Of a DNA stretch of 64,000 nt, positions 31,304 to 38,952 are shown in pieces. The translations under genes and the position numbers were made by a program. Source of the DNA: Solimicrobium sp040544425 (lineage in GTDB: Bacteria; Pseudomonadota; Gammaproteobacteria; Burkholderiales; Burkholderiaceae_D); contig JBEONO010000012.1 in the NCBI GenBank assembly GCA_040544425.1, positions 62,001-126,000 of the forward strand, in the 5' to 3' direction. Every line of letters starts with the position of its first letter. Within the stretch, counting starts at the first letter, position 1. The notes below the pieces were generated by a model, which worked only from the letters and a program-made list of their open reading frames with translations, was not told the origin of the DNA and did not search any database.

Positions 31304-31739
31304 TAATTTCTGCCCAACAGTTAGGCGTTTCGTACAGGGTGATTTTATGCAGCGCCAGCGAACGGCCATAACGGTTGTGATACACCACTTTGAGCATATC
31401 AAAAGCCAGTTGCGCCAGATTTTCGACAGTCGGCACGCGGTCAACGACCACAGTTTTATGACCAGGCAGGGTTTTCAAGAACTCAACTACGGGCACATCT
31501 TTTTCGTAGACCAAAAACGCGTGATCCCAGATGCTGACCAGATGTTCATGCGCCAATTCCTTGATATCGGAGAAGTCCATGATCATGCCGTTATCAGACA
31601 CACCGTCCTGTTTGACGACCTCGCCAACCAGGGTGATCAGCAGTGTATAGCGATGTCCGTGCAGATTACGGCACTGGCTGTTGTGGTCTGGAATCCGGTG
31701 GCCCGCATCGAATTCTATTTTTCGGGTAATGGTGAGCAT
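31281..31739 (-). CDS. queD: 6-carboxy-5,6,7,8-tetrahydropterin synthase
   Basis: QueD makes 6-carboxytetrahydropterin from dihydroneopterin triphosphate, the first dedicated step of preQ0/queuosine synthesis. The 152 residues contain the zinc histidines (EFDAGHRI and LHGHRY), the catalytic MIMDFSDIKEL region, and a conserved C-terminal YETPNCWAEI. It sits 22 bp after queE, which acts next in the pathway. queC is not in the window. Confidence 0.94.
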   Translation of the reverse strand: MLTITRKIEFDAGHRIPDHNSQCRNLHGHRYTLLITLVGEVVKQDGVSDNGMIMDFSDIKELAHEHLVSIWDHAFLVYEKDVPVVEFLKTLPGHKTVVVDRVPTVENLAQLAFDMLKVVYHNRYGRSLALHKITLYETPNCWAEINDDSVRS

Positions 31740-31760
31740 GAGTTTGGTCTGGTTTTAGTT

Positions 31761-32414
31761 TTAGGGAATATTTAATAATTTATGGGTCTGCAGGCTCAAT
31801 TTCCAAATCGGATTACGTTTGCAAAAGTCTACTGCCTTACGAATATTGTCCGCTTGAAGCGGTCCATCCATGGCTTGCACAAAAAAATGTTTGAACTCCA
31901 GCTGCGCATACCTTTGCATGTCTTGCCCGAACTGGGGAATCACAACTTTCAGTTCATCGCCTTGCACTACAATCAGTTCGGCCCCCATCTTGGGACTGAC
32001 GCAGACCCAGTCTACGCCTTCCGGTACCGCGATCGTCCCGTTGGTTTCGATGGCAATCTCAAAGCCGACGGCATGCATGGCCTTAATCAGCGCGGCATCG
32101 AGCTGCATCAGGGGTTCACCGCCGGTGAACACAACATATTTGCGTTCCGGGTAAGCGGCTGGCCACAAACTGTGAATCGTATTGGCCAATTCGTCGGCTT
32201 GTTTGAATTTACCGCCCAACTCGCCATCGGTTCCCACAAAATCGGTATCGCAAAACTGGCAAATTGCCTTTGCACGGTCTTCTTCCCGACCGGACCACAA
32301 ATTGCAACCGGCAAAACGGCAAAAAACCGCCGGACGGCCAGCCTGATTACCCTCGCCCTGCAAGGTATAAAAGATCTCTTTAACGCTGTAAGTCACTGCG
32401 CTGCTCGCAATCAA
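31761..32414 (-). CDS. queE: 7-carboxy-7-deazaguanine synthase
   Basis: QueE is a radical-SAM enzyme converting 6-carboxytetrahydropterin to 7-carboxy-7-deazaguanine. The 217-residue protein begins near YSVKEIFYTLQGEG and carries a cluster-binding cysteine motif with an insertion typical of proteobacterial QueE: CRFAGCNLWSGREEDR...CQFCDTDF. VFTGGEPLMQLD is the SAM-binding GGE motif near residue 95. It is the last recognisable core gene before the accessory region. Confidence 0.94.
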   Translation of the reverse strand: MIASSAVTYSVKEIFYTLQGEGNQAGRPAVFCRFAGCNLWSGREEDRAKAICQFCDTDFVGTDGELGGKFKQADELANTIHSLWPAAYPERKYVVFTGGEPLMQLDAALIKAMHAVGFEIAIETNGTIAVPEGVDWVCVSPKMGAELIVVQGDELKVVIPQFGQDMQRYAQLEFKHFFVQAMDGPLQADNIRKAVDFCKRNPIWKLSLQTHKLLNIP

Positions 32415-32424
32415 AATTGAAAAC

Positions 32425-32441
32425 GTCGATCCAGGATCGAC
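32425..32441 (-). terminator. Terminator-like hairpin, probable relic of guaA
   Basis: A 7-bp perfect inverted repeat, GTCGATC/GATCGAC with a 3-base loop, is followed on the minus strand by GTTTTCAATTTT. It lies 16 bases beyond a TAA that ends an apparent guaA tip on the same strand. It fits as the native guaA terminator left upstream of queE after an island inserted at the guaA 3' end. Confidence 0.55.
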
Positions 32442-32456
32442 GGGGAGCGGGGATGA

Positions 32457-32477
32457 TTATTCCCACTCAATTGTTTC
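32457..32477 (-). other. Probable attachment-site core (guaA 3' tip), copy A
   Basis: Read on the minus strand, these bases give codons E-T-I-E-W-E-stop. T-I-E-W-E-stop is the near-invariant C-terminus of GMP synthase (GuaA), whose gene end is an established integration hotspot. The sequence just upstream on the same strand does not encode further GuaA residues (it would expect a PPATIEWE-like end). This is therefore an island junction carrying only the core, not an intact guaA. The body of guaA would lie beyond the right edge. Confidence 0.6.
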
Positions 32478-32940
32478 CGAGGCCTGAAAACCCTTATGGA
32501 TACTAGCTTTGTTTGTGTTGACCATCTAACTTTACCGTCATATTTACCGTCAAAAAACAAGCGCTTTGACTGGCGCGGGAGATGCACTCAGTTTGCTCGG
32601 CGACTACTTTCCCACATCAATCGTCAACTATCGACGGGAGCTGGAAGGCATCGAAGCCACTGGATCTTACGTTATTCCTTCTAGGAACAAGTATAAAGCA
32701 ACGACTTCTCGTTACCAACCGTTATATAGCGAGCGTGTTCCAATCTTTAAAATCCAACAGCGGGCAATAGTTTGCCGAGTAAACCGGTTGTTCAATAATT
32801 TCCGGCATCCTGGGTCAAAAGTAAGTCAAACGCGAACAATTCCCTACTTTGGTGCAGATTATGGCAAATTTCGCGATCGAATTTTCATTGTTATGTTTTA
32901 CGCTCAATTCGTCTCCCACAAGGACACGAACTTGCCGCTC
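32457..32940. repeat. Island-end direct repeat, copy A
   Basis: This stretch is similar base by base to 38473-38905. Shared segments include the attachment core, TTTACCGTCA repeated twice in close succession (about 32536-32555), CGCTTTGACTGGCGCGGGAG, ACAAGTATAAAGCAACGA, and a final TTTTACGCT-AATTCGT. Identity is high over the first 300 bases and patchy afterwards. No convincing gene lies in it. The copies flank hipBA, the damaged AbiE copy and the helicase. Confidence 0.75.
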
Positions 32941-32979
32941 AGTGTCATTTACGGAGAACTTGGCGCTCATACCAGCGCT

Positions 32980-34242
32980 TCAACGATCCGGCGTTGCTTC
33001 AAAGAAGAAGCATTCAGGCAAGATGGCCGGAGCGATGTAGTCCACATCTTGGGCAGTCACGCCACAAGCGAAGTAGCTCTCGCGCCATTGCCGCACGACT
33101 GCCACGATCTGGTCGATTTCCCTGCGGGCCTCTTCGGCTGACAACCCGAAGCGACCTGACTGCGATAGCAAATTGTAGATACTGGCCGTGCGACCGTAAT
33201 TGCCCACGGTCAGTGCGAGGTCGCGCCGCTCCAGGCTCACCACAGGTGCGGGCACCAAGTCGTAGGCGGGCGATAGGCGCCATCCCTTTGGGCGGCGCAG
33301 CAACGCATGGTTGCGCGGGTGATCATCGTTGTTGGTCACTGCGGCGTTGAAGACCATGCGCCGGAACAGTTCAGCGCAATCGGCTTCGGGCTTGTCGGAC
33401 CAGCGACGCAGGTTGTCGGCCAGCAGCGGATAGGACCAGCGTTCACGGTTCAGATAGCTATCGTCGCAGTCGAGCACCGTGAGTCCACTGACCAGTCCAA
33501 AGCGCAGATAGCCCTTGTCCGTGTGTTCACGATCGAAGCGCTGCAGCATCAACACATCGCTGTCGCCGACCGCCTGCAGGCGTGCCTGCGTGACGTTCAG
33601 GCCGCAGCGGCGTGCGAGGTCGAGAGTGGCGTACTCGATGCGCTGCAAGTTGCAGCGATCATCTTTGGCGGGAAACTTGCCGAGCCACAGACACTGCGCG
33701 TCCTCGATGGTGGCTTTGGGTCGGGCACCGCCCATGCTGGTGCCGGGATCGAGCCGTTCCAGCAGGTGCGCCGGTACCGGCCTGCCTTCCTCGATAGCCT
33801 GCGCAGCAGCAACCAGTTCGGCGAGCTGATGGGTGCGGTTGTACTGCCGCTTGGGAGCGGGTGGTTCGGCCTTGAGGCCGAAGCTCAGATAGCCAGCGCC
33901 ATCCTGCGGGCCATGCAGCAGATAGTCGATTTCATGTAGATCACGCGCAGCACGTTCGAGCTTGTGCTCGATGACCCGCCGTCCCCAAGCGTCTGGGCTC
34001 GCATCACGCAAAGCACCGGGGATACCCTTGAGTTGGGTGAACTCATGGACGGTTTTATCCAGCGGCAGGCGGTACGGGTCAAGTGCAACCGCTTCGGCAC
34101 GCTGGAGATAACGATCGCCATAGCGAAAGCGCCCAATCTGCGTGCCGTCGGGCAAGGTCTGTACTTTCAGCAGCGCCGCCGGCACTGTGTTCAGGGTGCC
34201 GGGGAGCTGGACGTAGACGTAGGCTTCGCGCTCAGAAGTCAT
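32980..34242 (-). CDS. hipA: HipA-family serine/threonine kinase toxin
   Basis: HipA toxins phosphorylate a cytosolic target (glutamyl-tRNA synthetase in E. coli) and slow growth. From the ATG at 34242 the protein is 420 residues. It has the N-terminal subdomain (YVYVQLPGTLNTVPA...), the P-loop-like DPGTSMGGARPKA near residue 178, and the catalytic and metal motif AVTNNDDHPRNHALL near residue 300. ...AYDLVPAP lies beyond that. Its start overlaps the hipB end by 11 bases. It lies directly inside the copy-A island end. Confidence 0.92.
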   Translation of the reverse strand: MTSEREAYVYVQLPGTLNTVPAALLKVQTLPDGTQIGRFRYGDRYLQRAEAVALDPYRLPLDKTVHEFTQLKGIPGALRDASPDAWGRRVIEHKLERAARDLHEIDYLLHGPQDGAGYLSFGLKAEPPAPKRQYNRTHQLAELVAAAQAIEEGRPVPAHLLERLDPGTSMGGARPKATIEDAQCLWLGKFPAKDDRCNLQRIEYATLDLARRCGLNVTQARLQAVGDSDVLMLQRFDREHTDKGYLRFGLVSGLTVLDCDDSYLNRERWSYPLLADNLRRWSDKPEADCAELFRRMVFNAAVTNNDDHPRNHALLRRPKGWRLSPAYDLVPAPVVSLERRDLALTVGNYGRTASIYNLLSQSGRFGLSAEEARREIDQIVAVVRQWRESYFACGVTAQDVDYIAPAILPECFFFEATPDR

Positions 34243-34564
34243 ATTCGTTGCCGCTCTTGCGTGACTTGCCCACGCGGGTGGGACGACGGGAAGCTTCGAG
34301 CGCCTTGCCGTGAACATCGGTGTCGGGATCGGCCACAGCGTCCAGAGATTTTTCCAGGTCGAGCGCCCACAGCACGGTGAAACAGACGCCGATGGCTGTG
34401 CCGGGCTTGCCAAGTTCCAGGGCCGTGAGCGTATTGCGGTTGATCCCTGCTTTACTGGCAAGGTCCACCACTGACCAGCCGCGACGAATCCGCGCGACGC
34501 GGATGCGCTGGCCTAGCTGGGCGACACGCTCGGAAACATGCAACGGAATGGCGAAATTGCTCAT
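34232..34564 (-). CDS. hipB: HipB-family helix-turn-helix antitoxin
   Basis: A 110-residue antitoxin with an Xre-type helix-turn-helix at about residues 16-70 (IRVARIRRGWSVVDLASKAGIN then RNTLTALELGKPG). The basic, flexible C-terminus is RRPTRVGKSRKSGNEYDF. It should neutralise HipA and repress the operon. The pair is translated in the hipB-then-hipA order, with overlapping genes. TAGGC/GCCTA palindromes upstream are candidate operators. Confidence 0.9.
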   Translation of the reverse strand: MSNFAIPLHVSERVAQLGQRIRVARIRRGWSVVDLASKAGINRNTLTALELGKPGTAIGVCFTVLWALDLEKSLDAVADPDTDVHGKALEASRRPTRVGKSRKSGNEYDF

Positions 34565-34593
34565 GATTTTGGGCTTACATACACTTAACGACC

Positions 34594-34670
34594 ATCATAA
34601 TAGGCAAGTTATGGCTATCCTGCAAGGCTCATAAGGCCTATTTGATTAAAATAATAGGCACAAAGCCTAT
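34594..34670. promoter_or_regulatory. Palindromic operator-like repeats upstream of hipB
   Basis: The gap between hipB and the AbiEi copy contains repeated TAGGC/GCCTA half-sites. One is a clean inverted repeat, ATAGGC-N5-GCCTAT, at 34654-34670; another is AAGGCCTATT near 34633. Near 34597-34616 is ATAGGCAAGTTATGGCTAT, an imperfect version. E. coli HipB binds spaced TATCC-type palindromes, so these could be HipB operators of a different sequence class. Confidence 0.55.
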
Positions 34671-34861
34671 CAGCAGCTAAATAAGTAGGCAAGCAAGCTT
34701 CCGCGTCTATCGCCGCACCTGCGGCTTGCGGATGCCGCCTCGCGCGACCGTAGACTCCCGTTTACATCCGAGCCAACCTTGGCCGACTTTATCTCCCAAG
34801 CTTTAGGACTTGAAAAGTGTCAGGAGTTACCTCATACTTCTTCCAATCAGGAGATATCGCC

Positions 34862-35458
34862 ATGCAGACCCTCGCCAAACAAGTCTTGGAACACGCTGCC
34901 GGAGCGCCGGAGGGCACGCCTTTGGTCGCCAAAGAACTGTTGCACCTAGGCAATCGTGCAGCCGTGGATCAAGTATTGTCCCGTCTGGTGCAGCGCGGCG
35001 CCCTATTGCGCGCCGGTCGCGGCATCTATGTCTTGCCCGTCGAAAGCCGCTTCGGCACCCGCGCACCGTCGGCCGTCAAGATGGTCGAAGGCTTGGCAAA
35101 CCAGCGTGGGGAAACCATCGTGTCGTACGGTGCCGCCGCCGCCAACGCGCTAGGCCTGACTACGCAGGTGCCGATGCGAGCGGTCTATCTCACGTCCGGT
35201 CCCAGCCGCCGCTTGAAATTGGGCGCGCAGATGGTCGAGTTCCGACACGCACCAATGTGGCAACTGATCTTTCCTGGGCGGGCTGCTGGCGAGGTAGTGC
35301 GGGCACTGGCTTGGCTAGGCCCGGAAAAAGCAGGGGAAGCGATCCAGAAGCTGCGCGCCAAGCTGCCACCGTCCGAACTGAAAGAAGTCGCGTCGGCGCG
35401 GTCGCGACTGCCGACATGGATGGCCCAAGAGATCAGCACCCTGGTGACCCTTGGCTGA
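34862..35458 (+). CDS. AbiEi-type (DUF6088-like) antitoxin, copy 1
   Basis: A 198-residue protein starting MQTLAKQVLEHAAGAP, with an AGGAG Shine-Dalgarno before the ATG at 34862. The N-terminal third is winged-helix-like (AAVDQVLSRLVQRGALLRAGRGIYVLP). The remainder resembles the AbiEi/DUF6088 antitoxins of type IV abortive-infection systems (YGAAAANALGLTTQVPMRAVYLTSG). It is nearly identical to the intact copy at 39941-40537. Its toxin partner is destroyed, so it is an orphan antitoxin that might still neutralise or repress the intact copy. Confidence 0.82.
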   Translation: MQTLAKQVLEHAAGAPEGTPLVAKELLHLGNRAAVDQVLSRLVQRGALLRAGRGIYVLPVESRFGTRAPSAVKMVEGLANQRGETIVSYGAAAANALGLTTQVPMRAVYLTSGPSRRLKLGAQMVEFRHAPMWQLIFPGRAAGEVVRALAWLGPEKAGEAIQKLRAKLPPSELKEVASARSRLPTWMAQEISTLVTLG

Positions 35459-35587
35459 GTTCTTCCAGCTCTCCCGCCGCCAAATGCCTGGAGGCGCTCG
35501 ACTTGGCAGCCAACACGTCGGGCCTCCCTGCCCATCTGCTGGAAAAAGACATTTGGGTGGTCTGGTCGCTGCGGCACCTCTTTGCCG
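35451..35587 (+). pseudogene. AbiEii toxin remnant
   Basis: The first codons (beginning TTG GCT GAG TTC TTC CAG) match the intact AbiEii at 40530. An extra base near 35472-35480 breaks the frame, and the initiator is TTG where the intact gene has ATG. Homology resumes at the base level and ends at about 35587, losing roughly 85 percent of the gene, including the nucleotidyltransferase motif. Confidence 0.85.
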
Positions 35588-35698
35588 CCCCCTATAGTGC
35601 TGCGGTGTTCGCGGCGACATGCCGCGCAAAACCATATCGGCACACATTTGACTGTGCAAGGTGTTCATGGCTGTTTCCTCCGCCAAAGCCAGGGACAT
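35585..35698 (-). pseudogene. N-terminal scrap of a tyrosine recombinase
   Basis: On the minus strand, about 38 codons read MSLALAEETAMNTLHS then MCADMVLRGMSPRT. This resembles the N-terminal SAM-like domain of XerD-type integrases that accompany IS91-like elements (a VLRGMSPRTxxxY pattern). The match ends where the AbiE duplicate begins, so the two have been joined by deletion. No catalytic domain remains. Confidence 0.6.
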
Positions 35699-35786
35699 CC
35701 CTCTACTTCAGCATATGAACCGGTGCACTATTTCCTAGCGCCAATCTCCGAACGGCCACCCGACGCGCAGCGGCGTAGTCCAACAG

Positions 35787-38183
35787 TCATAGGGATCCGA
35801 GGCGAAATTGCTGTTGATCGGAATCCACTTGATAACCCATCGCCCTGTAACCCCGCTGTCGCTTTTCCCACATTCTGTAGAGTTGCGGATGATCCAGCTC
35901 GACGTAGTCGTAAATCAAGATGTCGCTCTTGTTTGCATGGTCACGATGTAGACGGCCGGCGTATTGCTGCAGCGTCCCTGTCCATGAAATTGGCAGCGTC
36001 AGGATAAGCGTGTCCAACGGCGCATGATCGAAACCCTCACCGACCAGTTGGGCGCTGGCCAACAGTATGTGCGGGGCATCCTCCGGCAACTCCGCCAGGG
36101 CCTTGATGATCGCCTGACGTTCCTTTACCTTCATACGGCCGTGCAGCATGAAGCAAGGGTATTCGACATTCGCCAAATGCGCGTACAACAGGTCAAGGTG
36201 TTCTGTCCGCTTGGTCAGCAACAACACCTTCCGCCCGTTGTTCAATGCGTTGATCGCGTCGGTGACGATGCGTACGTTTCTATCGCTGTCCTCGGCCAGC
36301 AGTCGGATGATCTCTTGAATGCTGGCGTGCGGCGGAATGGACGGAGTCGGAAGATGTCGGATCCGAACCATTAGCTGATCCGGGACGTGTGCCGGGCGCT
36401 TGGCGATATGCCTGACAGGACCGGACTGCATGAAGATGATCGGGTGGTGTCCGTTACTGCGAACAGGGGTGGCGCTGAGCCCGAGGACGTAGCGTGAGCT
36501 GGCTTGCTTCAAGACCGCTTCGAAAGTTTCTGCGGTTAAATGATGTGCCTCGTCAATGATGACCTGTCCGTATTGGCTGAACAGTTCGGGAAGATCGTCT
36601 CGGCGCGCCAGGCTTTGAATGACCGCAATGTCAAGCATGCCGGTGGGTTTCTTTTTCCCGGCGCCGATCAGGCCAATTTTTTGCTCGTCCAGTCCGACGA
36701 AACTGCCAAGCCGCTCCTGCCATTGCCGCATCAGGTCGGCGCGGTGAACAATCACCAAGGTACTGACCTTTCTCTTGGCGATAACAGCCGCTGCGGTGAC
36801 CGTCTTTCCAAATGCGGTGGGTGCGATCAGCATGCCGAAATCATGTTTTGTGACAGCGTCGAGCGCTTCCTGCTGATCCGGGCGCAGCACACCGTTGAAC
36901 GTCGCGTTCATGCGTTGCCCCATCGAACGTGCGTCGTCCAGACGGAGCGCAATTTTATTTGCGGCAAGCAATGCCTCGACATCGCTCAGGCAACCTCGCG
37001 GCAACGACAAAAATTTTTCGTGGTTTTCTGCGCGGCTGATGATCCGGGGGGTATTCCATGTGGACCTGAGCGTGGCCTGAAGTTTGTAGAAGTCCGGATT
37101 TTGGAACGCCGCAATCCGGATTAGACGATTCATCAAGGGTTGCGGCAGGCCTGCTTTCTCGATGAACAATTGGGCGGCGATTGTCGCCTTTACCGCTTTT
37201 GGCATGATGCCGTTGAGTTTGACATCAGACTTGGCCGGTCGTACCCATGGGGCGTCAGCGTTCTCTTCCGGCACGTCGGCATAAGCGATGTCGAGCGGAT
37301 GGCGGTCCCCGACCAGTTTGGACAACGCCGTTTCGATACGGCTTTGCGGAAGGGGCTTGATGTTTTCTAGGAACGCCCACTGGTCGGGGAGCTGCTGCAA
37401 GTTCGCGTCGACAAAGACGCTGCGTCCAAGGTCACGGGGTTCCTTTTGTAACGGCAAGGCGATCAGGTTGCCAAATCCGCCTTTCGGCATGGTGTCCTGA
37501 TTCGGGAACAGACGGTCATATGATTTAAGGGCCAATTGACGAGTGCGGGCGCAGGTTGCGCTGATCAGCGCCGCACCCAAGCGCCGCACATCCCTTGCCG
37601 GCGTCGCGTTTGCAAAGAAAAGCCAAAGATGCGCTCCCGAGCCAGAGCGCGAGATTTCCAATGCAGCCGGGAGATCATTTTCAAGGCAGGTTTGCAGTAC
37701 CGCACGGGCATCTTCGCGCCAATCCGCTTCATCAAAATCAATGGCGAGAAAATAGCATCGGTTATCGACCAGCAGTGGATACACGCCGGCGGTGATCTCG
37801 CCTCTGAGATGCTGGCGAATGATGGTGTCGGTGACGGGCGCATATAGGCTATGACTGCACTCACTACATTTTATGGTCGGCAATTTGCAAATGCCGGCTC
37901 GCCATTTGTTGGCGCAGAGGGGCGAATACCCAGACTTTCCCGTCGTCTTGCTTATCCAGCGAACTGGATAGATATCCTCCCTCCCGCGAAAGAGTCGTCG
38001 GAAGATCTTGACCTTCGCATTGGGTGACAACTCATTGGCATTGGGTTGCAGCGCGGAATCGCCAACGGGGCCAATGTCGGAATTTGATGGTTGCGGCACC
38101 GCGATGCCGTGCTGTGCAAGCAGGGCCTTCAGCGCATTATTCTCAGCACGTAACTGGATGAGTTCGGCTTCGGTCTTTGACAT
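35787..38183 (-). CDS. Primase-SF2 helicase fusion, TOTE conflict-system type
   Basis: A 798-residue three-part protein. Residues 5-27 form a leucine-rich coiled coil. Residues 60-280 resemble an archaeo-eukaryotic primase. There is a zinc cluster (C90, C99, C106, C109), the acidic motif AIDFDEADW (D149, D151) and the nucleotide-binding SGSGAHLWLF (H185). From about 430 the protein is an SF2 helicase: motif I APTAFGKT (454-461), IIDEAHH (544-548), GLSATP (568-573) and motif VI QYAGRLHRDH near residue 740. This layout matches the primase-helicase proteins of TOTE conflict systems. The target and effector are not known here. Confidence 0.82.
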   Translation of the reverse strand: MSKTEAELIQLRAENNALKALLAQHGIAVPQPSNSDIGPVGDSALQPNANELSPNAKVKIFRRLFRGREDIYPVRWISKTTGKSGYSPLCANKWRAGICKLPTIKCSECSHSLYAPVTDTIIRQHLRGEITAGVYPLLVDNRCYFLAIDFDEADWREDARAVLQTCLENDLPAALEISRSGSGAHLWLFFANATPARDVRRLGAALISATCARTRQLALKSYDRLFPNQDTMPKGGFGNLIALPLQKEPRDLGRSVFVDANLQQLPDQWAFLENIKPLPQSRIETALSKLVGDRHPLDIAYADVPEENADAPWVRPAKSDVKLNGIMPKAVKATIAAQLFIEKAGLPQPLMNRLIRIAAFQNPDFYKLQATLRSTWNTPRIISRAENHEKFLSLPRGCLSDVEALLAANKIALRLDDARSMGQRMNATFNGVLRPDQQEALDAVTKHDFGMLIAPTAFGKTVTAAAVIAKRKVSTLVIVHRADLMRQWQERLGSFVGLDEQKIGLIGAGKKKPTGMLDIAVIQSLARRDDLPELFSQYGQVIIDEAHHLTAETFEAVLKQASSRYVLGLSATPVRSNGHHPIIFMQSGPVRHIAKRPAHVPDQLMVRIRHLPTPSIPPHASIQEIIRLLAEDSDRNVRIVTDAINALNNGRKVLLLTKRTEHLDLLYAHLANVEYPCFMLHGRMKVKERQAIIKALAELPEDAPHILLASAQLVGEGFDHAPLDTLILTLPISWTGTLQQYAGRLHRDHANKSDILIYDYVELDHPQLYRMWEKRQRGYRAMGYQVDSDQQQFRLGSL

Positions 38184-38472
38184 GCGCGGCTCGCTTTACG
38201 ATGATGGATACAAACGAACCGCAGGCTAATTGAGGCCGGCGAGGGATCGTTTTCACTTGCCGCCTGACGGTAAAAAATCGCATCAACGAACAACGCCAAA
38301 TTTCACCGGCAGATTTACCGTCAAAAAACGCCCTCTGTATCTTCAAAAATTCAGGCCGTCAAAATAAAATTTTTGTTATTTTTCAATAACTTATGCTTCT
38401 ATTGATGTCGCATTTAGGATCATCTTCAATAAAACGTAAGCAATTGATTTATATAGATATTTCCATCACCCG
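38184..38472. other. Gap upstream of the primase-helicase
   Basis: No gene is seen. It should hold the minus-strand promoter of the primase-helicase. It contains another ATTTACCGTCAAAAAAC motif at about 38,315-38,331 and, nearby, GACGGTAAAAAA in inverted orientation, the same motif as in the two island-end repeats. That points to a third element-end or recombinase-arm site. Confidence 0.45.
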
Positions 38473-38493
38473 TCACTCCCACTCAATTGTTTC
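38473..38493 (-). other. Probable attachment-site core (guaA 3' tip), copy B
   Basis: The minus strand again gives E-T-I-E-W-E-stop, with TGA as the stop and GAG for the last glutamate where copy A has TAA and GAA. The preceding codons (L-Q-A-L) resemble those of copy A (F-Q-A-S) rather than GuaA. So both copies are island-side ends of related elements. Confidence 0.55.
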
Positions 38494-38905
38494 CAAGGCC
38501 TGCAAACCCGCATGAATACAGGCGTTCTCTGTATGGGACATCTAATTTACCGTCATATTTACCGTCAAAAAACAAACGCTTTGACTGGCGCGGGAGATGC
38601 ACTCGGTTTGTGCGGCGACTACTCTTCCACATCAATCATCAACTATCGAGGGGGTCTGGAAGCCCATCGAAGCCACTGCGTCCTACGTTTTTCCTCTCAA
38701 GGAACAAGTATAAAGCAACGATTTCTCATGACCAAACGCTATACATCGAGAGTGTTCCAAACCATGAAATCCAAGGTCAACGGCACGCCTGCACCAACAA
38801 CTCACTCTTGGTGCGTCCCATGGCGACTTTCGCCATTGAATTTTTATCGTTACATTTTACGCTGAATTCGTTTCCCGTGGGGAGACAAGCTTGCCGCCAG
38901 ATATC
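38473..38905. repeat. Island-end direct repeat, copy B
   Basis: This is the partner of 32457-32940, in the same orientation and about 6.0 kb away. The first 300 bases align nearly continuously, including the two TTTACCGTCA motifs, the CTTTGACTGGCGCGGGAGATG stretch and ACAAGTATAAAGCAACGA. The segment 38750-38850 has a different filler, then similarity returns at TTTTACGCTGAATTCGT. It carries no convincing gene and ends just upstream of an AbiEi-like gene. Confidence 0.75.
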
Positions 38906-38952
38906 GTAAATGTTATATTTATTGCGCATTCCGTTTCTTTTAGAGGCGCAAA

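Larger units (their letters stand above)
34783..35587 (+). repeat. Damaged duplicate of the AbiE module, copy 1
   Basis: These 805 bases closely match 39861-40665, covering the promoter region, the whole AbiEi gene and the first 45 codons of AbiEii. The match stops abruptly near 35587, where a recombinase fragment begins. Differences are mostly single substitutions. The copies are in direct orientation about 5.08 kb apart. Confidence 0.9.

Noticed and set aside
33307..33939. 210-codon plus-strand open frame
   Set aside because: It is antisense to hipA and encodes no recognisable domain.
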